In this document: in pieces, positions 10,628 through 20,822 of the stretch
Layout of the letters: every line of letters begins with the position of its first letter
Position numbering within the stretch: the stretch's first letter is position 1
NCBI RefSeq assembly: GCF_003171515.1
Contig: NC_089390.1
Coordinates: forward strand, 4,340,001 to 4,404,000
Source: Pyrenophora tritici-repentis
Lineage: Eukaryota > Ascomycota > Dothideomycetes > Pleosporales > Pleosporaceae
Direction: 5' to 3'
DNA length: 64,000 nt
Notes under the pieces: model-generated
Database searches by the model: none
What the model saw: only the letters and a program-made list of their open reading frames with translations
Told to the model about the DNA's origin: nothing
Program-made: the position numbers and the translations under genes

Positions 10628-13358
10628 CAGTGATCGGAATGGTCTGGTCTGGTCTGGTCTGAGGGTACAGACCAGACCAGACCAGGTGCTTACATAAGGA
10701 CCGGTCCGACCAGACCGGTCCGACCAACAAGACCGCCAAGAATGAGGCTGAAGCAAAGAAGGAAGCCGAGGAAATGTGTTTTACTACTGACTGTCAATCT
10801 AGTCGTCTTCGTTCTCACTATCCTCGATATCGCTGTTCCCCTCAGCTTGGGGCTTTCCATACCAGGCCCGGAGACACTCGCACGCTTCTATAATATCTGC
10901 CTTCAGCCTACCACGGCGATCGACGATAGTAAGCTTCGCGCTACTAAAAAGACGTTCGCATTCATCCGACATAGGCGAGATCGCAAACATGTCTAGAGCG
11001 AAGCGAGCGAGATCTCGTTGGGAGTCGTAGCGAGATAGCCAGTACGCAATAGCCTCATTGCAACCTGCCTCTTCGTTATGAAGCCGGTCAGTAGAGATGT
11101 ATTGTTCATACAAATCAGTTGTAGAAACTGGAGCGTCTATTCGAATGCGCTTATGTTCCCGCTGGCGATCAAATGCTGGGTCAGGATCTCTCTCCTTCCT
11201 GGCTGGTGGTGGCAGCATCTCGACAGGGTACCTTCCCTTATACTCTGTCTCCCAGAGATGCTTCACCGCTAATTGTGCGTTTTCAAACCACCTCTTCTTC
11301 TCTTCGTCGCCATGAAGAACCCACTCTTGCCTGAACCATCCCCACTTGCGATATGGATCAAGGATTTGAGCCGCATAATATGCCGGTGGAAGGTCAGTAT
11401 CTTCAGGGAATCGATTTTGCCAATTCAGCTGCTGATTGTTATAGTACTCAACGCACTTTAACCAAGCAGCATCAGCGCAGCCTTGAAGGTACTTCCATGT
11501 AAAGTTGTTATCGTCCTCAGTGTGGATGTCGTGGTAGTGATCCTTCGTCTCGCTTATCTCCCGGAGAAGGCAGTCCAAAGTTGAAAACCAGTCCGCAAGT
11601 GACGTCTTCTTACCTTCAGAAAGCAAAGTTGCAGCATAGAAGTCTTTGAGAGCGAGTTCAATCTTTTCAAGCTCAAACCAGTGCTGTCCATCAAGCTTAA
11701 AGTTCGCGATCCCTACGGAGCCCTTTCCAGGTACATGACGAGCCGAGAAGAGCTCTAAACGTTCTCGAACATTTAATGCACGTGTAATCGAATAAAACCA
11801 TGAGTTCCAGCGGGTCGAGTTGTTCTGGATAAGCTCAAGCCCGTCGAATTGCGAAAGATCTCCGCCGATAATAATTGTAGCAAACTCCTCACGCCGTTGT
11901 GGAGTAAGCCTGATGTATCGCACCAGGTTGTGAAGACGACCCAAACATCCGAACTTCTTCCAGAGCTCTTCCACCTTCGTATAGTCGCCACGTTGATGAT
12001 GCTTCTCCAGCTTCGCAAGATACTTCTCACAGTTTCGCCCCATAAGGAACGCCTGGCAACAGAGGTTGATGACATGGCCCAAGCAACGCAGCCGGCGATG
12101 ACGACGTTGTTTTGACTTCATCCATGGGCAGAGATCCTTGAGTATAAACTCAACAGCGGTATCATTTGCCGAGGCATTATCCAGCATAAAGTATCCAATC
12201 TGATCTCCGCTAATGTCGTATTCTTCCAGCAATTCAAGGACCACCGATCCAAGATTCTCTCCAGTATGTTCGCCGTATATACGTCGCATACCTAAAGCGG
12301 TAACACGTCGCATGCCGGTAGTATCAATCCACATAGCGACGACGCCTAGGATAGCGTAAGGGTTTGGTGAAGTCCAGAGATCAAAGGAGATAGAGATCCT
12401 ACTCCGTGAATGGTGTAGGTCCTCCCTAAGCTGTTGCTTCTTCGATATGAATGCATTCATTACCCAGCTTCGGATAGTCTTCGCAGCCTTCGGGAGGTGG
12501 TTGAGTAGTGCCGGATTTAAAAAGAGGAGTAGTTCACGAAAGTACTGGTTCTCTAATTGAAAGAAGGCGATATGGCAGTACACAATCCAACGAATTAGAA
12601 GCTCTTTAAACTTCTCTACTGACTCCTTCCAGAAAAAGATGCTGGAAGCAGCCCCATCCTTTTGCTGGTCGATTATAGACTTCCGTACAGAACCCTTTCG
12701 CTTGATGCCACTCTGGGGATCAATCTGGTGCTTCTGTTCCAGGTGATTCCGGATCCTAGAAGTGCCATTGATGACAAACAACTCTTGCTTGCTCTTCCCA
12801 ACCCTGCACTCATGGCAGTAATACACCTCTTTCTTATCGCTATCTCGAATGTATTGGAGTCCGTACTTCCAGATGTGTGATGTACCTTGACGGAAATCCT
12901 TCCTTGCAATTATTGCACGTTTCACGTACGTGATACCGCCCTGCACGAACTCATCTGGAGATTCGTGATATTGAATAGGAGTGGGTGATAGTATAGGGGT
13001 GGGTGATGACGTGGGGATAGGAGATGGAGTAAGAGACGTTAAATCTAGTCTTATAATATTCGATGGGGACGGTGAGGTTGGTGTTGAAGGCTCCATAACA
13101 ATAGTATATAAGTAGGTTGTTAAGGACTTGATTGTTCTATGTAAGTAGAAGACTTACCTTGATCTTAATGACTCATATTGTGCTAAATTTTCTGGCTAGA
13201 TTAGTCTAAGATCTAGTCACGTGGACCTATTTATAGCCGGACCGGTCCGATCATCTAGACCGGTCCGACCACGGTCTCAAAAAATCGCCAGACCAGACCA
13301 AGTCTTGGCGGTCTAGACCAGACCAAGACCAAGTCAGACCAGACCATTCCGATCACTG
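10628..13358 (-). mobile_element. Complete autonomous-looking hAT transposon, copy 1
   Basis: 2,731 bp with terminal inverted repeats beginning CAGTGATCGGAATGGTCTGG, flanked by the 8-bp duplication GTCAACGG (10620-10627 and 13359-13366). Both subterminal regions are dense in GGTCTGGTC and GGACCGGTCC motifs, likely transposase-binding arrays. One uninterrupted transposase frame fills the centre. The copy at 59504..62234 has the same length, encodes the same protein and lies in the opposite orientation. Matching copies with intact ends and duplications indicate recent activity. Confidence 0.97.
10799..13096 (-). CDS. hAT transposase, copy 1
   Basis: 765 aa from ATG 13096 with no introns needed. 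A proline/serine-rich N-terminus (residues 1-45) leads into a BED-type zinc finger at about 75-135, with YYCHEC and HLEQKH as ligands. The RNase H-like catalytic core contains FDLWTSPNPYA, FMLDNASAND and NNSTRWNSWF. The C-terminal hAT dimerisation segment reads SPMSDECERLFSSAKL. The enzyme cuts and pastes its own element and makes 8-bp duplications. Every region expected of an active Ac-like transposase is present. The translation is identical to that at 59766..62063. Confidence 0.96.
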   Translation of the reverse strand: MEPSTPTSPSPSNIIRLDLTSLTPSPIPTSSPTPILSPTPIQYHESPDEFVQGGITYVKRAIIARKDFRQGTSHIWKYGLQYIRDSDKKEVYYCHECRVGKSKQELFVINGTSRIRNHLEQKHQIDPQSGIKRKGSVRKSIIDQQKDGAASSIFFWKESVEKFKELLIRWIVYCHIAFFQLENQYFRELLLFLNPALLNHLPKAAKTIRSWVMNAFISKKQQLREDLHHSRSRISISFDLWTSPNPYAILGVVAMWIDTTGMRRVTALGMRRIYGEHTGENLGSVVLELLEEYDISGDQIGYFMLDNASANDTAVEFILKDLCPWMKSKQRRHRRLRCLGHVINLCCQAFLMGRNCEKYLAKLEKHHQRGDYTKVEELWKKFGCLGRLHNLVRYIRLTPQRREEFATIIIGGDLSQFDGLELIQNNSTRWNSWFYSITRALNVRERLELFSARHVPGKGSVGIANFKLDGQHWFELEKIELALKDFYAATLLSEGKKTSLADWFSTLDCLLREISETKDHYHDIHTEDDNNFTWKYLQGCADAAWLKCVEYYNNQQLNWQNRFPEDTDLPPAYYAAQILDPYRKWGWFRQEWVLHGDEEKKRWFENAQLAVKHLWETEYKGRYPVEMLPPPARKERDPDPAFDRQREHKRIRIDAPVSTTDLYEQYISTDRLHNEEAGCNEAIAYWLSRYDSQRDLARFALDMFAISPMSDECERLFSSAKLTIVDRRGRLKADIIEACECLRAWYGKPQAEGNSDIEDSENEDD

Positions 13359-13370
13359 GTCAACGGTGCC

Positions 13371-13718
13371 TGTTGGTTGGCTTTGCACTAAGTGTGTAAA
13401 GGGAAATAACAATAACTAGGAATGCATTCTGTCCGGTGATGGTTCTGATTGATTCTACGAACATAGGTGCTACGAAGGTATATGTTGCAGTACAATGCAG
13501 TCAATTAAAGTGTAACCGCGCGAGGCAGTCATCAGAGTATATTGTGTTCTGTTGTTGTTGTGCTGTCATGGCCACCTTATATGTAGCCATAATCAGGGTC
13601 TATTTACATGACGTATCTCTGATGCTGGTGAGGGGAGAAGGTGCTCATGGAGGGGAGGAAGGAGCGCCAGGACAACGCACGTGACATGCGCAATACCCTT
13701 GCCTCACAAACCGCAACA
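13371..13718 (+). repeat. LTR relic, family X (starts TGTTGG, ends CAACA)
   Basis: About 348 bp starting TGTTGGTTGGC and ending CCGCAACA, four bases beyond the hAT duplication. Its first 115 bp resemble the solo LTR at 33464 (shared GATTCTACGAA and GCTACGAAGGTATA). Bases 13484-13718 are repeated inverted at 13937-14171. No duplication flanks it, so it is rearranged. Confidence 0.6.
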
Positions 13719-13936
13719 GATATAAAATACGGCCTTTTATCACAAATACAATAGAACGCTTACTATTCGCCTGTTTACACGATAGGCAAGGATATTCTTA
13801 TGTGATCTAAGTTAGCGCCTTAGCATTGATGTCTATTTTATCCGGGGCGCTGTCGGATCGTGAGTATCGGTAGGGACGTCTGATGCTCAACACTTCGGCC
13901 CGACTTCGGCCCGACTTGCGTTAAGCTTAGGTATAC

Positions 13937-14171
13937 TGTTGCGGTTTGTGAGGCAAGGGTATTGCGCATGTCACGTGTGTTGTCCTGGCGCTCCTCCCTC
14001 CCCTCCATGAGCACCTTCTCCTCTTACCAGCATCAGAGATACGTCATGTAAATAGACCCTGATTATGGCTACATATAAGGTGGCCATGACAGCACAACAA
14101 CAACAGAACACAATATACTCTGATTACTGCCTCGCGCGGTGACACTTTGATTGACTGCATTCACTGCAACA
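13937..14171 (-). repeat. Inverted LTR fragment abutting the NRPS-like gene
   Basis: About 235 bp matching 13484-13718 in inverse orientation with about ten differences. The spacer (13719-13936) is unrecognised. Homology starts precisely where the thioesterase reading frame of the NRPS-like gene loses family similarity. Confidence 0.75.
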
Positions 14172-16747
14172 TCTTCGGTGATGAGGCTTAGGAAGTGACT
14201 CAGATGCAACAGACACACATTCCATTCTAGCGTACGTATACGCTGTTTGATATGTGGCGGTAGATTGAGTGAACCGAGGAATCCTACTTTGTTGCCGTCG
14301 GCATTCAGCCGCTTTGAGATTTCAAATGCGAGCATCGTGCCGTAGCTATAGCCCGCCAGAGCATAGGGGCCGCGCGGCTGGCATCGACGGATAGCCGCAG
14401 TATAGATATCAACAGTCTGATTGATACTTTCGAAGCGTTGGTAAGGAGACTCGAAGCCAGCTGCGCGCAAAGCGAACACTGGCCGATCGTCTTGCGCAAG
14501 GCATTGAGCCAAACCGATGAAGACCAAGACCTCTCCCACACCGGGATGAATCATCCAGAGTGGTGTTTTCGACCCCTCGCCGCGGATGATGACGACTGGG
14601 TCATAATCCTCGATGGTTGCTGGCTCATCAGAATCTCCCTGTGACTGCTTCATGTAGGCATCGATGTCAGCCGCCAGGGCCCTGATAGTAGGATTCTTCA
14701 TGATGAGAACAACAGGCACATCTGTTCCTAGGCGCGGCTCAATGTGATACTTGAGTTTGATAACGTGCATTGATGTAAATCCGATGTCGAACAGAGACGT
14801 TTCAGAAGTGATATCGAGAACGTCTGAAGCTGCGCCAAGAGTTTCGGCGACATTCTCGATGAGAGCCCCTTCGGACTCGTTTTCTGGCTTTGATCCACTC
14901 ATGTACATTTGCTTAGCTGCCCCGGATGCGCGCAGTACTGTTTGGTGGTGGAATTCGAGGTCCGCAGCGAATTCACCATCCTCAAACAAGCGCGACACTT
15001 TGAGCCTGGATATCTTCCCCAAAGTAGACACTGGGAGAAGTGGTATGGATTGTTCTCGTAGAGCAAACACCAATGGCCTACTCGCAGTGCGTATCACACA
15101 TGCCTGGGTAACTAGACGAGCAATGTCCATCATTTCCTGATCCCCAATGGGGAATGCCTTGGGGATATAAGCGACTGTCACCTGCTCTGTATGTGATGCT
15201 TGGGTAGAGAAGACAACGAGTCGAGCAACGCGGTTGCCCAAGGCATTCTCCACGGCTGTTTGGACGTCGGCGGCGACAATCTTAACACCGTTGATATTGA
15301 TGACCTCTTTAGCGCGGCCCACCATGTTGAGGTTACCATTTGAATCGATGAACCCTCGGTCGCCAGTTCGAAACCAATGGCCAGGCGCAAACGCCTGCTT
15401 CGTCGCAGTCTCGTTACGGTAGTAGCCCTTGAAGACGACCTTGCCACGGACTTCCAAGTCACCCGATTCGTCAGATGCAGCTACCTGTCCTTCAGATGTG
15501 ACGATACGCATTTCGATACCAGTTATACATTTGCCAAGAGATGCTACTGTGTAGCCACGAGAGACATCGTACTCGGGGCATCTGGTGTTGTAGAGTGACC
15601 CGGCACACGTCTCCGTCATTCCAAAACCAGCGGTGATGACATCGTGAGGAGCTCCATATTTTGAGAATAATGTGGATGCTGCAATACAAGTATTAATGTC
15701 ATTTGCCTCGCCTCCAGATGTTACGCAGACCAGACTTGACAGGTCCAGCTTGGGGCTCTGTTGAAGTGACTCAAAAGTAGCGACCAGCTTGGCCAGGAAG
15801 AGATTTGGAGCAAACGTCAGAGCAACCCGGTGTCGACTGATTAGTTCCAAGAATATCGTAGGAGATGTCACGATATCGGCAGCGCTGACATGAATTTGAT
15901 CGACGCCGAGCCATAATGCCTGAAGGTGGATCTCAAGGAGGCCGGCGACGTGGTCTAGACCGATCCAGTTCAAGAATGGCCGGTCCCGGGGAAGTACGCG
16001 CATTGCAGCTTTTCCGGAAACTGCATCCAGAACTTGTTCGTGTGTGAAGCAGACAGCTTTTGCGTTGCCTGTACTTCCAGAGGTCAACATGAGCATCAGC
16101 AAATCTCCACCTTTCACGCCGTCCGCTTGACTATGATATGTGCCATTTCCCGTAAAAACCCCGTCAAAATTGCTTGTAGGATCATCATTATGGCCTTTTA
16201 AATGGCTTTCAGCATCATGGTTGTCGCCATAGGTACGCGAATTGTCGGCATGAGAAGATTCTTGTTCGGATTTGCCGATTACATTCTCAATGGAATGTAG
16301 ATGTATGTCGCGGCTGTTGCCGAAAAAAGGCAGAAACTTTGATCTGGTAAAACATATCGGAGATTCCAGGAGAGTAGACAGGTTCTGAATGTGCTTATGG
16401 CGATCCTCCTCGATATTGCTGAGGGGAGACGAGAGAACTGACAGGCCGCCAGCGAACACAACTGACCAAAACCACAGGATAAAGTCCCAATGATCTTCAA
16501 AGTGTAACAACACCGGATGACCAATCCGGAATTGCTTGAGTCGTTGAATGGTCCAGCTATTAGTCTTGGTCAGAGTTGGTATCAAGCAAGCAAGCACTTA
16601 CCGATAAAGGATTTCGGACCACTTTCTGGCACGTGTCCTTGGGCACGGATGCTTTTGTGGTCTTTTGCCACTATCGATAAGTGCTTGCTTGCTTGATACC
16701 AACTCTGGTCTTGGTTTCCCTGAATAGGTGTGTGTACGTGATTTCAT
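14069..16747 (-). pseudogene. NRPS-like A-T-TE synthetase, truncated in the TE
   Basis: Exons are complement(14069..16556, 16602..16747); the 45-bp intron runs GTAAGT...CTAATAG. The adenylation domain shows LLHFEDHWDFILWFWSVV, TSGSTGNAKAV, FGMTETCAG, RTGDRGF and VGRAKEVININGVKI. The carrier site is FDIGFTSMHVIKLK, with the phosphopantetheine Ser. The thioesterase has GYSYG. This A-T-TE layout is that of fungal synthetases dimerising aromatic alpha-keto acids (quinones, furanones), which is family knowledge, not proof. The TE stops making sense after about LITEDVAVNAV, where the LTR fragment at 14171 begins, so its last part including the catalytic His is lost. The frame then runs through repeat DNA to 14069. 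The first exon includes a mirror of its own intron, so the true N-terminus may also be gone. Confidence 0.85.
16571..16707. repeat. 36-bp inverted repeat across exon 1 and intron 1 of the NRPS-like gene
   Basis: 16571-16606 and 16672-16707 are inverse copies with one mismatch (core GTATCAAGCAAGCAAGCACT), separated by about 65 bp of exon 1. One arm contains most of intron 1 and its donor site; the other is read as coding. Confidence 0.85.
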
Positions 16748-17464
16748 TGGGGATGTGGATATTGCCGAATGAATAGCAAAACAGGCTTCTCGGCTTCTCG
16801 GAATCTGCCCTGTCCTTGAGAACCTGCTGTATGTTTTTCCAAGGGTGCATGTTGTTGAGTCGATGCGAGGTAAAGGCCAGCTGAAGATGATCTACAAGCT
16901 TGAGTTACCTTATCTAAACAAGTGAGTGAAGAGAATGAGGAAAAAGTTGGTTGATTGATAGAGTCTATCGTAGAGAGCGAATATATATCCTCTTGTAACA
17001 TAATCAGTGATAAAACGCGCTACTCCTAAGTAGGTGTAGATGCTAACAGCCTGGGGTGGAAGTCGCGTTGCCCATCTTTTCGGTATCATGGTCTTCTTGG
17101 TGACGATTTAGGTAGCCTCTAGCTGTAATGGATAGGTGTACACAAAGGGTAATCGTAGTGAATGTTTAGCGTGCCTAGAGATCAGCGTTCTCGTCAGATT
17201 ACGTCACAATGTAGTACACCCACGCTAGACTAAAAGAAAGACCTCGGTACCACATCAGCACTTTGAACGATGTCGGCACCTACCTGAACCTCATCACTCT
17301 GAAAATGACGCCTTTGAAAAGTTTGGAGTATAGTATATTCATTCTCTTCTCCACGCGACTATTGGTGTTGAAATCCAAAAATCCTCAAACTGTTGAACCA
17401 CACCCAATCACCCTGTGCCCCGACATACTATGAACTCTCAAACATACCCATCTTCCAACCTCAA
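16748..17464. other. Intergenic
   Basis: Between the start of the NRPS-like gene and the stop of the secreted-protein gene. I see no gene, RNA or clear repeat here. Confidence 0.5.
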
Positions 17465-18091
17465 TTACTCCCAGTCCTGAACCATACAACCTGTTGTCCC
17501 AGGTTTCGGGCATTCAGCCTTACCTCCCGGCTGCAGAGTAATACAGTTCTCCTTCATAACCGGTTCCGCCGCCGCGCTACCAGAAATCTTCTTATTCCCA
17601 CCATCGACATTAACACTAAACGTGCTTTCGAAACGGTATGTACAGATCCTGTGACGAAAGGCTCGGCAGAAATCGTGGTGAGCGACATTCGTGGTAGACT
17701 GTTGACCAGAAGTTTTACCAACCGACGTCGTGCTACCAGCCGAGAAACCATCCACACTATCCACATTCTGCCAGGTGACTTGTGCATTTGGCGCAGAAGG
17801 GGAAAGCTGTATTTGCGCTGCCATGGATCCAACGATGAAGCCACCTGCGATACAGTTGAATTCTCCGGTAACAGCCACGTTGGTGAGTGTGTCGCTGGTG
17901 GGGAGCTCCTTTGCTGGAGGTGGTGGCTGAAGCCAGGTTTGGGCGGGCTTTTTGGCCGAGAGATCGGCTATCTCTTTGTATGTGTATTGTCTACCGAATT
18001 GGAGCTCTACGGCTTTGGATTGGGAGGTTAGGTCGGCTGGGGCGGCGAGTGCGACCGCGGCGCTGATAGCGAGGATGGTAATTGAATGCAT
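17465..18091 (-). CDS. Secreted cysteine-containing protein, unknown function
   Basis: Single-exon model from ATG 18091 to stop 17465, 208 aa. The N-terminus (MHSITILAISAAVALAAPAD) is a clear signal peptide. The mature protein is rich in Gln, Ser, Thr and Pro, with a PPPPAK stretch and six cysteines (FNC, DFC, RIC, ENC, ECP, GCM) that could form three disulphides. I do not recognise the family. The frame is open upstream of the ATG, but the signal peptide decides the start. A short intron in the middle (around 17640-17720) cannot be excluded. Secreted enzyme accessory, wall protein or effector are all possible. Confidence 0.65.
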   Translation of the reverse strand: MHSITILAISAAVALAAPADLTSQSKAVELQFGRQYTYKEIADLSAKKPAQTWLQPPPPAKELPTSDTLTNVAVTGEFNCIAGGFIVGSMAAQIQLSPSAPNAQVTWQNVDSVDGFSAGSTTSVGKTSGQQSTTNVAHHDFCRAFRHRICTYRFESTFSVNVDGGNKKISGSAAAEPVMKENCITLQPGGKAECPKPGTTGCMVQDWE

Positions 18092-18420
18092 GGTCTGTTG
18101 AATGTGAGCTATTTGCTCTGCTGGCTCGTAGAGTAGACTCACGTTTGTTTGTGACGGGTGATTTCTTGACTAGGTCGTAGGTATACCGGCGTGTGGTAGT
18201 GTTGAGCCTTGGATCAATCGTTGAAGGGCTACGGTTTTGTCCCAGGGGAAACACATGCTTTTGTACATAGACGGTTGCCGGGACACTCTATCGAATTATT
18301 ATGCTGTCATTATAACACCCATTTTATTGTATTACAATATCGTGATGTCGTATACTTGTTATGAATACCATTGCCGTAGTTCGGTTGCACCTCGTACGTA
18401 GTCTTCTTGTGGAAGTGCTT

Positions 18421-18540
18421 AAACTCGTAAATCTGACATGCATATACGACGCCCACACTTGTGCCAATTGTGGACATAATTAAACTCGGATATCCGACCT
18501 GCATACACGGCCCTCGTGGTTGGGCTACTTTTGGACACAA
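18421..18540. repeat. Diverged 60-bp tandem duplication
   Basis: Two units of about 60 bp starting AAACTCG, each with ATCTGACATGCATA or ATCCGACCTGCATA and ending in a TGGACA motif. Similarity is partial, so this is an old duplication. Confidence 0.5.
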
Positions 18541-18776
18541 ACAAACGTGCCATCTTGTCTAGACCTTTCCCCTGAGTATGCAGCTTCCATACACGGTTTG
18601 TTCACAAGTATACATGGCAACCTCTTGCTGTATGTAAAAGTATAGGCGCGCTGCTTGATCGCTTCATATTCGAGAGTTGCAGAATCTCCGTGTTTCGCTA
18701 ACCACCCCCTTTTTGACTTGGATATTGTACTACACATTCTCAGATCCAAACATCTAGCTATTACCTCCCCATATCA

Positions 18777-18836
18777 CTCTCTATACCCCGATCTCAACAA
18801 CTCTCTATACCCCGATCTCAACACCTCTCTATACGC
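18777..18836. repeat. 24-bp tandem repeat
   Basis: About two and a half units of CTCTCTATACCCCGATCTCA plus four bases, lying just downstream of the glycosyltransferase stop codon. Confidence 0.75.
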
Positions 18837-18907
18837 CCTCCCTACAAACCCCAAAAAAAGGCCCATATCCCATCTCCTCCAGCACAAGCATCCTCCCCAC
18901 CTCCCAT

Positions 18908-20026
18908 CTACTCCCCCTCCTTCTCCCCCTTATCCTCCCACTTCTTTGCAAAATCCTGCGCCCCACCACCAATCGCCCGCATCTCCTCACTAACCTCACT
19001 CCCCTCACCCGCCACATACAAGCCCATCGTCTCCAATAACTCATGCTCGCCCTGTCCCTTACGCTCCTCCCGCCATCTGGCAAACTGCGCCCACCACCAC
19101 TTATGCGTCTCCCCGTCTTTACCTAGATATCCCGCTTTGCCCTGTTCATCCACGCGCGCCGCCCATGGTTTATCGACGATATAATGCAAGACGGCGACCT
19201 CATTGTCGACCCAGAAGTTTGTATGCCAATATTGCCACGTCTTCAACGCATTCGTCTTCCAACTCAGCGCTGCCCAGCGTCCCTCAAACGCCTCGTTGAG
19301 GAAATCCTGGTCGGGGAATTTCATTGCTCTCAACGCATCTGGGCCTAGCTGTTCGAACTTGTCTTTTACAAACTGTGCTATTTGCTTGCTCGGCCGCCAA
19401 CAAAACGTCCCGCTGTTGAAATTGCGAAGCGTGTAGCACTCCCCCTCTTCCCCCACCTCTGCCACTTGATCCGACGACGTAAGACGACTCATACCGCAAT
19501 TTTTCTGATTCCACTCCTCCGGGGCCCAAGAATCCCTATCAAGATTACACACACAAGTATGCACAGCCATGACCCTATTCCCGTCCCCACCCTTCAAAAA
19601 CGCATCCTGCCCTTCCCCAAAAACAAGCGAACTCGGGTCGGAGAAAATCATCATATCGGCGTCTAACCAGCATAACCGTTCAAACCTGCCCCCGTTTTCC
19701 ACCTCCAACTCCCATAGGTCAAACACGCGCAGCTTCGTCCATGTGTCAATGAAGCGCTCAGCTACCATGCCGTGCGCCGTCTGCGACTCCGGCAGACGCA
19801 GGTGTTCAACAGGGTGCAGGATTATGTTTGAGTGGGCGGCTTCGCGCTGGAGTGCGGCGATGCTGGGGGCGGGGAGCGTGGACGGCGTGTAGGTTATTAT
19901 GAGCGGGGTTGTGGGTGAGTGCGTAGTTAGGGTGTATGCGAGGAGGAGTGCGCCGGCGAGGTAGCTGGGGCGGGTGAGGAGGGTTACGTAGGCGTTTTTG
20001 GAGGGGGGGCATTGTTGGTCTGGCAT
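18908..20026 (-). CDS. Family GT8 glycosyltransferase (glycogenin/galactinol-synthase type)
   Basis: Single exon, 372 aa, ATG 20026. The N-terminal AYVTLLTRPSYLAGALLLAYTL segment is the GT8 start (nucleotide-sugar fold strand 1), without a signal peptide. The metal-binding DXD is DAD at residues 122-124 in CWLDADMMIF. NFNSGTFCWRP (about 206-217), FPDQDFLNEAF and VLHYIVDKPW are conserved GT8 blocks. Members transfer glucose or galactose from UDP-sugar; the acceptor here cannot be told. A charged C-terminal tail (about 330-372) is variable in fungi. All expected catalytic blocks are present. Confidence 0.88.
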   Translation of the reverse strand: MPDQQCPPSKNAYVTLLTRPSYLAGALLLAYTLTTHSPTTPLIITYTPSTLPAPSIAALQREAAHSNIILHPVEHLRLPESQTAHGMVAERFIDTWTKLRVFDLWELEVENGGRFERLCWLDADMMIFSDPSSLVFGEGQDAFLKGGDGNRVMAVHTCVCNLDRDSWAPEEWNQKNCGMSRLTSSDQVAEVGEEGECYTLRNFNSGTFCWRPSKQIAQFVKDKFEQLGPDALRAMKFPDQDFLNEAFEGRWAALSWKTNALKTWQYWHTNFWVDNEVAVLHYIVDKPWAARVDEQGKAGYLGKDGETHKWWWAQFARWREERKGQGEHELLETMGLYVAGEGSEVSEEMRAIGGGAQDFAKKWEDKGEKEGE

Positions 20027-20351
20027 CTTGACGAACGAGCTTGATGTGTTTTATGAATTATAAAAAGGGTGTGGGGGATATGGATGTTTTCCAATCGTTT
20101 AAAAGGATGGAAAAAAGAGAGGGGTAGATGGGTAAACAAAACTGTAGTATATATTTTCCTGTGCGGTCGCCATTTTTCTTGCCTTAACCCACCTATCCCA
20201 CTATACGGGTAACATACCAAGCCATGTTACGCGCTGACGTCACGACTGCACGACTTGCGTCCCGAGGTCCGGGGACAGAAAAAGCAAAAGCAAAAAGGGG
20301 GGCTTGGAACCGAAATATAAGGTACCGACGACGATAAGAGACGGCCGTACG

Positions 20352-20518
20352 TGTTACGGATCCATAGACTCGCTCGGCCCATGGCCCCCATATCGATAAG
20401 ATCCTTATCTTATCGGACTAGCGCCTTGGCGCCCACAGCATAAGTTCGGGCTCACAACGTAGATAGCTCGATAGCTTGTATCTTGTCAAATCCAATCTTT
20501 CTTGATCGATCCCTCACA
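20352..20518 (+). repeat. Gypsy 5' LTR
   Basis: 167 bp, apparently identical to 26302..26468, preceded by GTACG. Confidence 0.96.
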
Positions 20519-20520
20519 TT

Positions 20521-20529
20521 ATACAAGCT
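20521..20529 (+). other. Candidate self-priming site of the gypsy element
   Basis: ATACAAGCT, two bases after the LTR, is the exact reverse complement of AGCTTGTAT inside the same LTR (20473-20481). Tf1 and relatives prime reverse transcription by folding the RNA 5' end onto such a site. I recognise no tRNA 3' end match. Confidence 0.5.
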
Positions 20530-20670
20530 CCCTTTCAAGACGGGCCCTGGAAGCTCGTTCGCGAATTGTATTTTCTTGTCGCTGCGAGCGACACGCCAAC
20601 GACAGAAACACTTACGCGACGAGGATCGCATTGACTATACGTACCGCCGCAGAAGAGCCGCCGTAGTAAA

Positions 20671-20822
20671 GACACCTGATTGCCCAGCTGCATAGCTGTA
20701 CCCACCTGCCAGAAAAGACCCGCCGCCGCAGAGTGCCGCCGCGGAAGACACTGGATTGCCCAGCTGCATAGCTGTACCCACCTGCCAGAAAAGATCCGCC
20801 GCCGCTTCTAGCGCTGCCGCCG
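20671..20822 (+). repeat. 76-bp tandem duplication in gypsy leader
   Basis: Two units of 76 bp share GATTGCCCAGCTGCATAGCT and the following CCACCTGCCAGAAAAGA segment, directly before the ORF1 start codon. Confidence 0.85.

Larger units (their letters stand above)
18092..18907. other. Intergenic with small tandem repeats
   Basis: No supported gene. It contains a diverged 60-bp duplication at 18421-18540 and a 24-bp tandem at 18777-18836. Confidence 0.5.

Noticed and set aside
13484..14171. Foldback transposon formed by the 235-bp inverted arms
   Set aside because: One arm extends into a longer LTR-like sequence and no target duplication flanks the pair, so rearranged LTRs explain it better.
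17393..18031. 212-codon open frame on + opposite the secreted protein gene
   Set aside because: It overlaps a minus-strand frame with a signal peptide and paired cysteines, and shows no domain or start context of its own.
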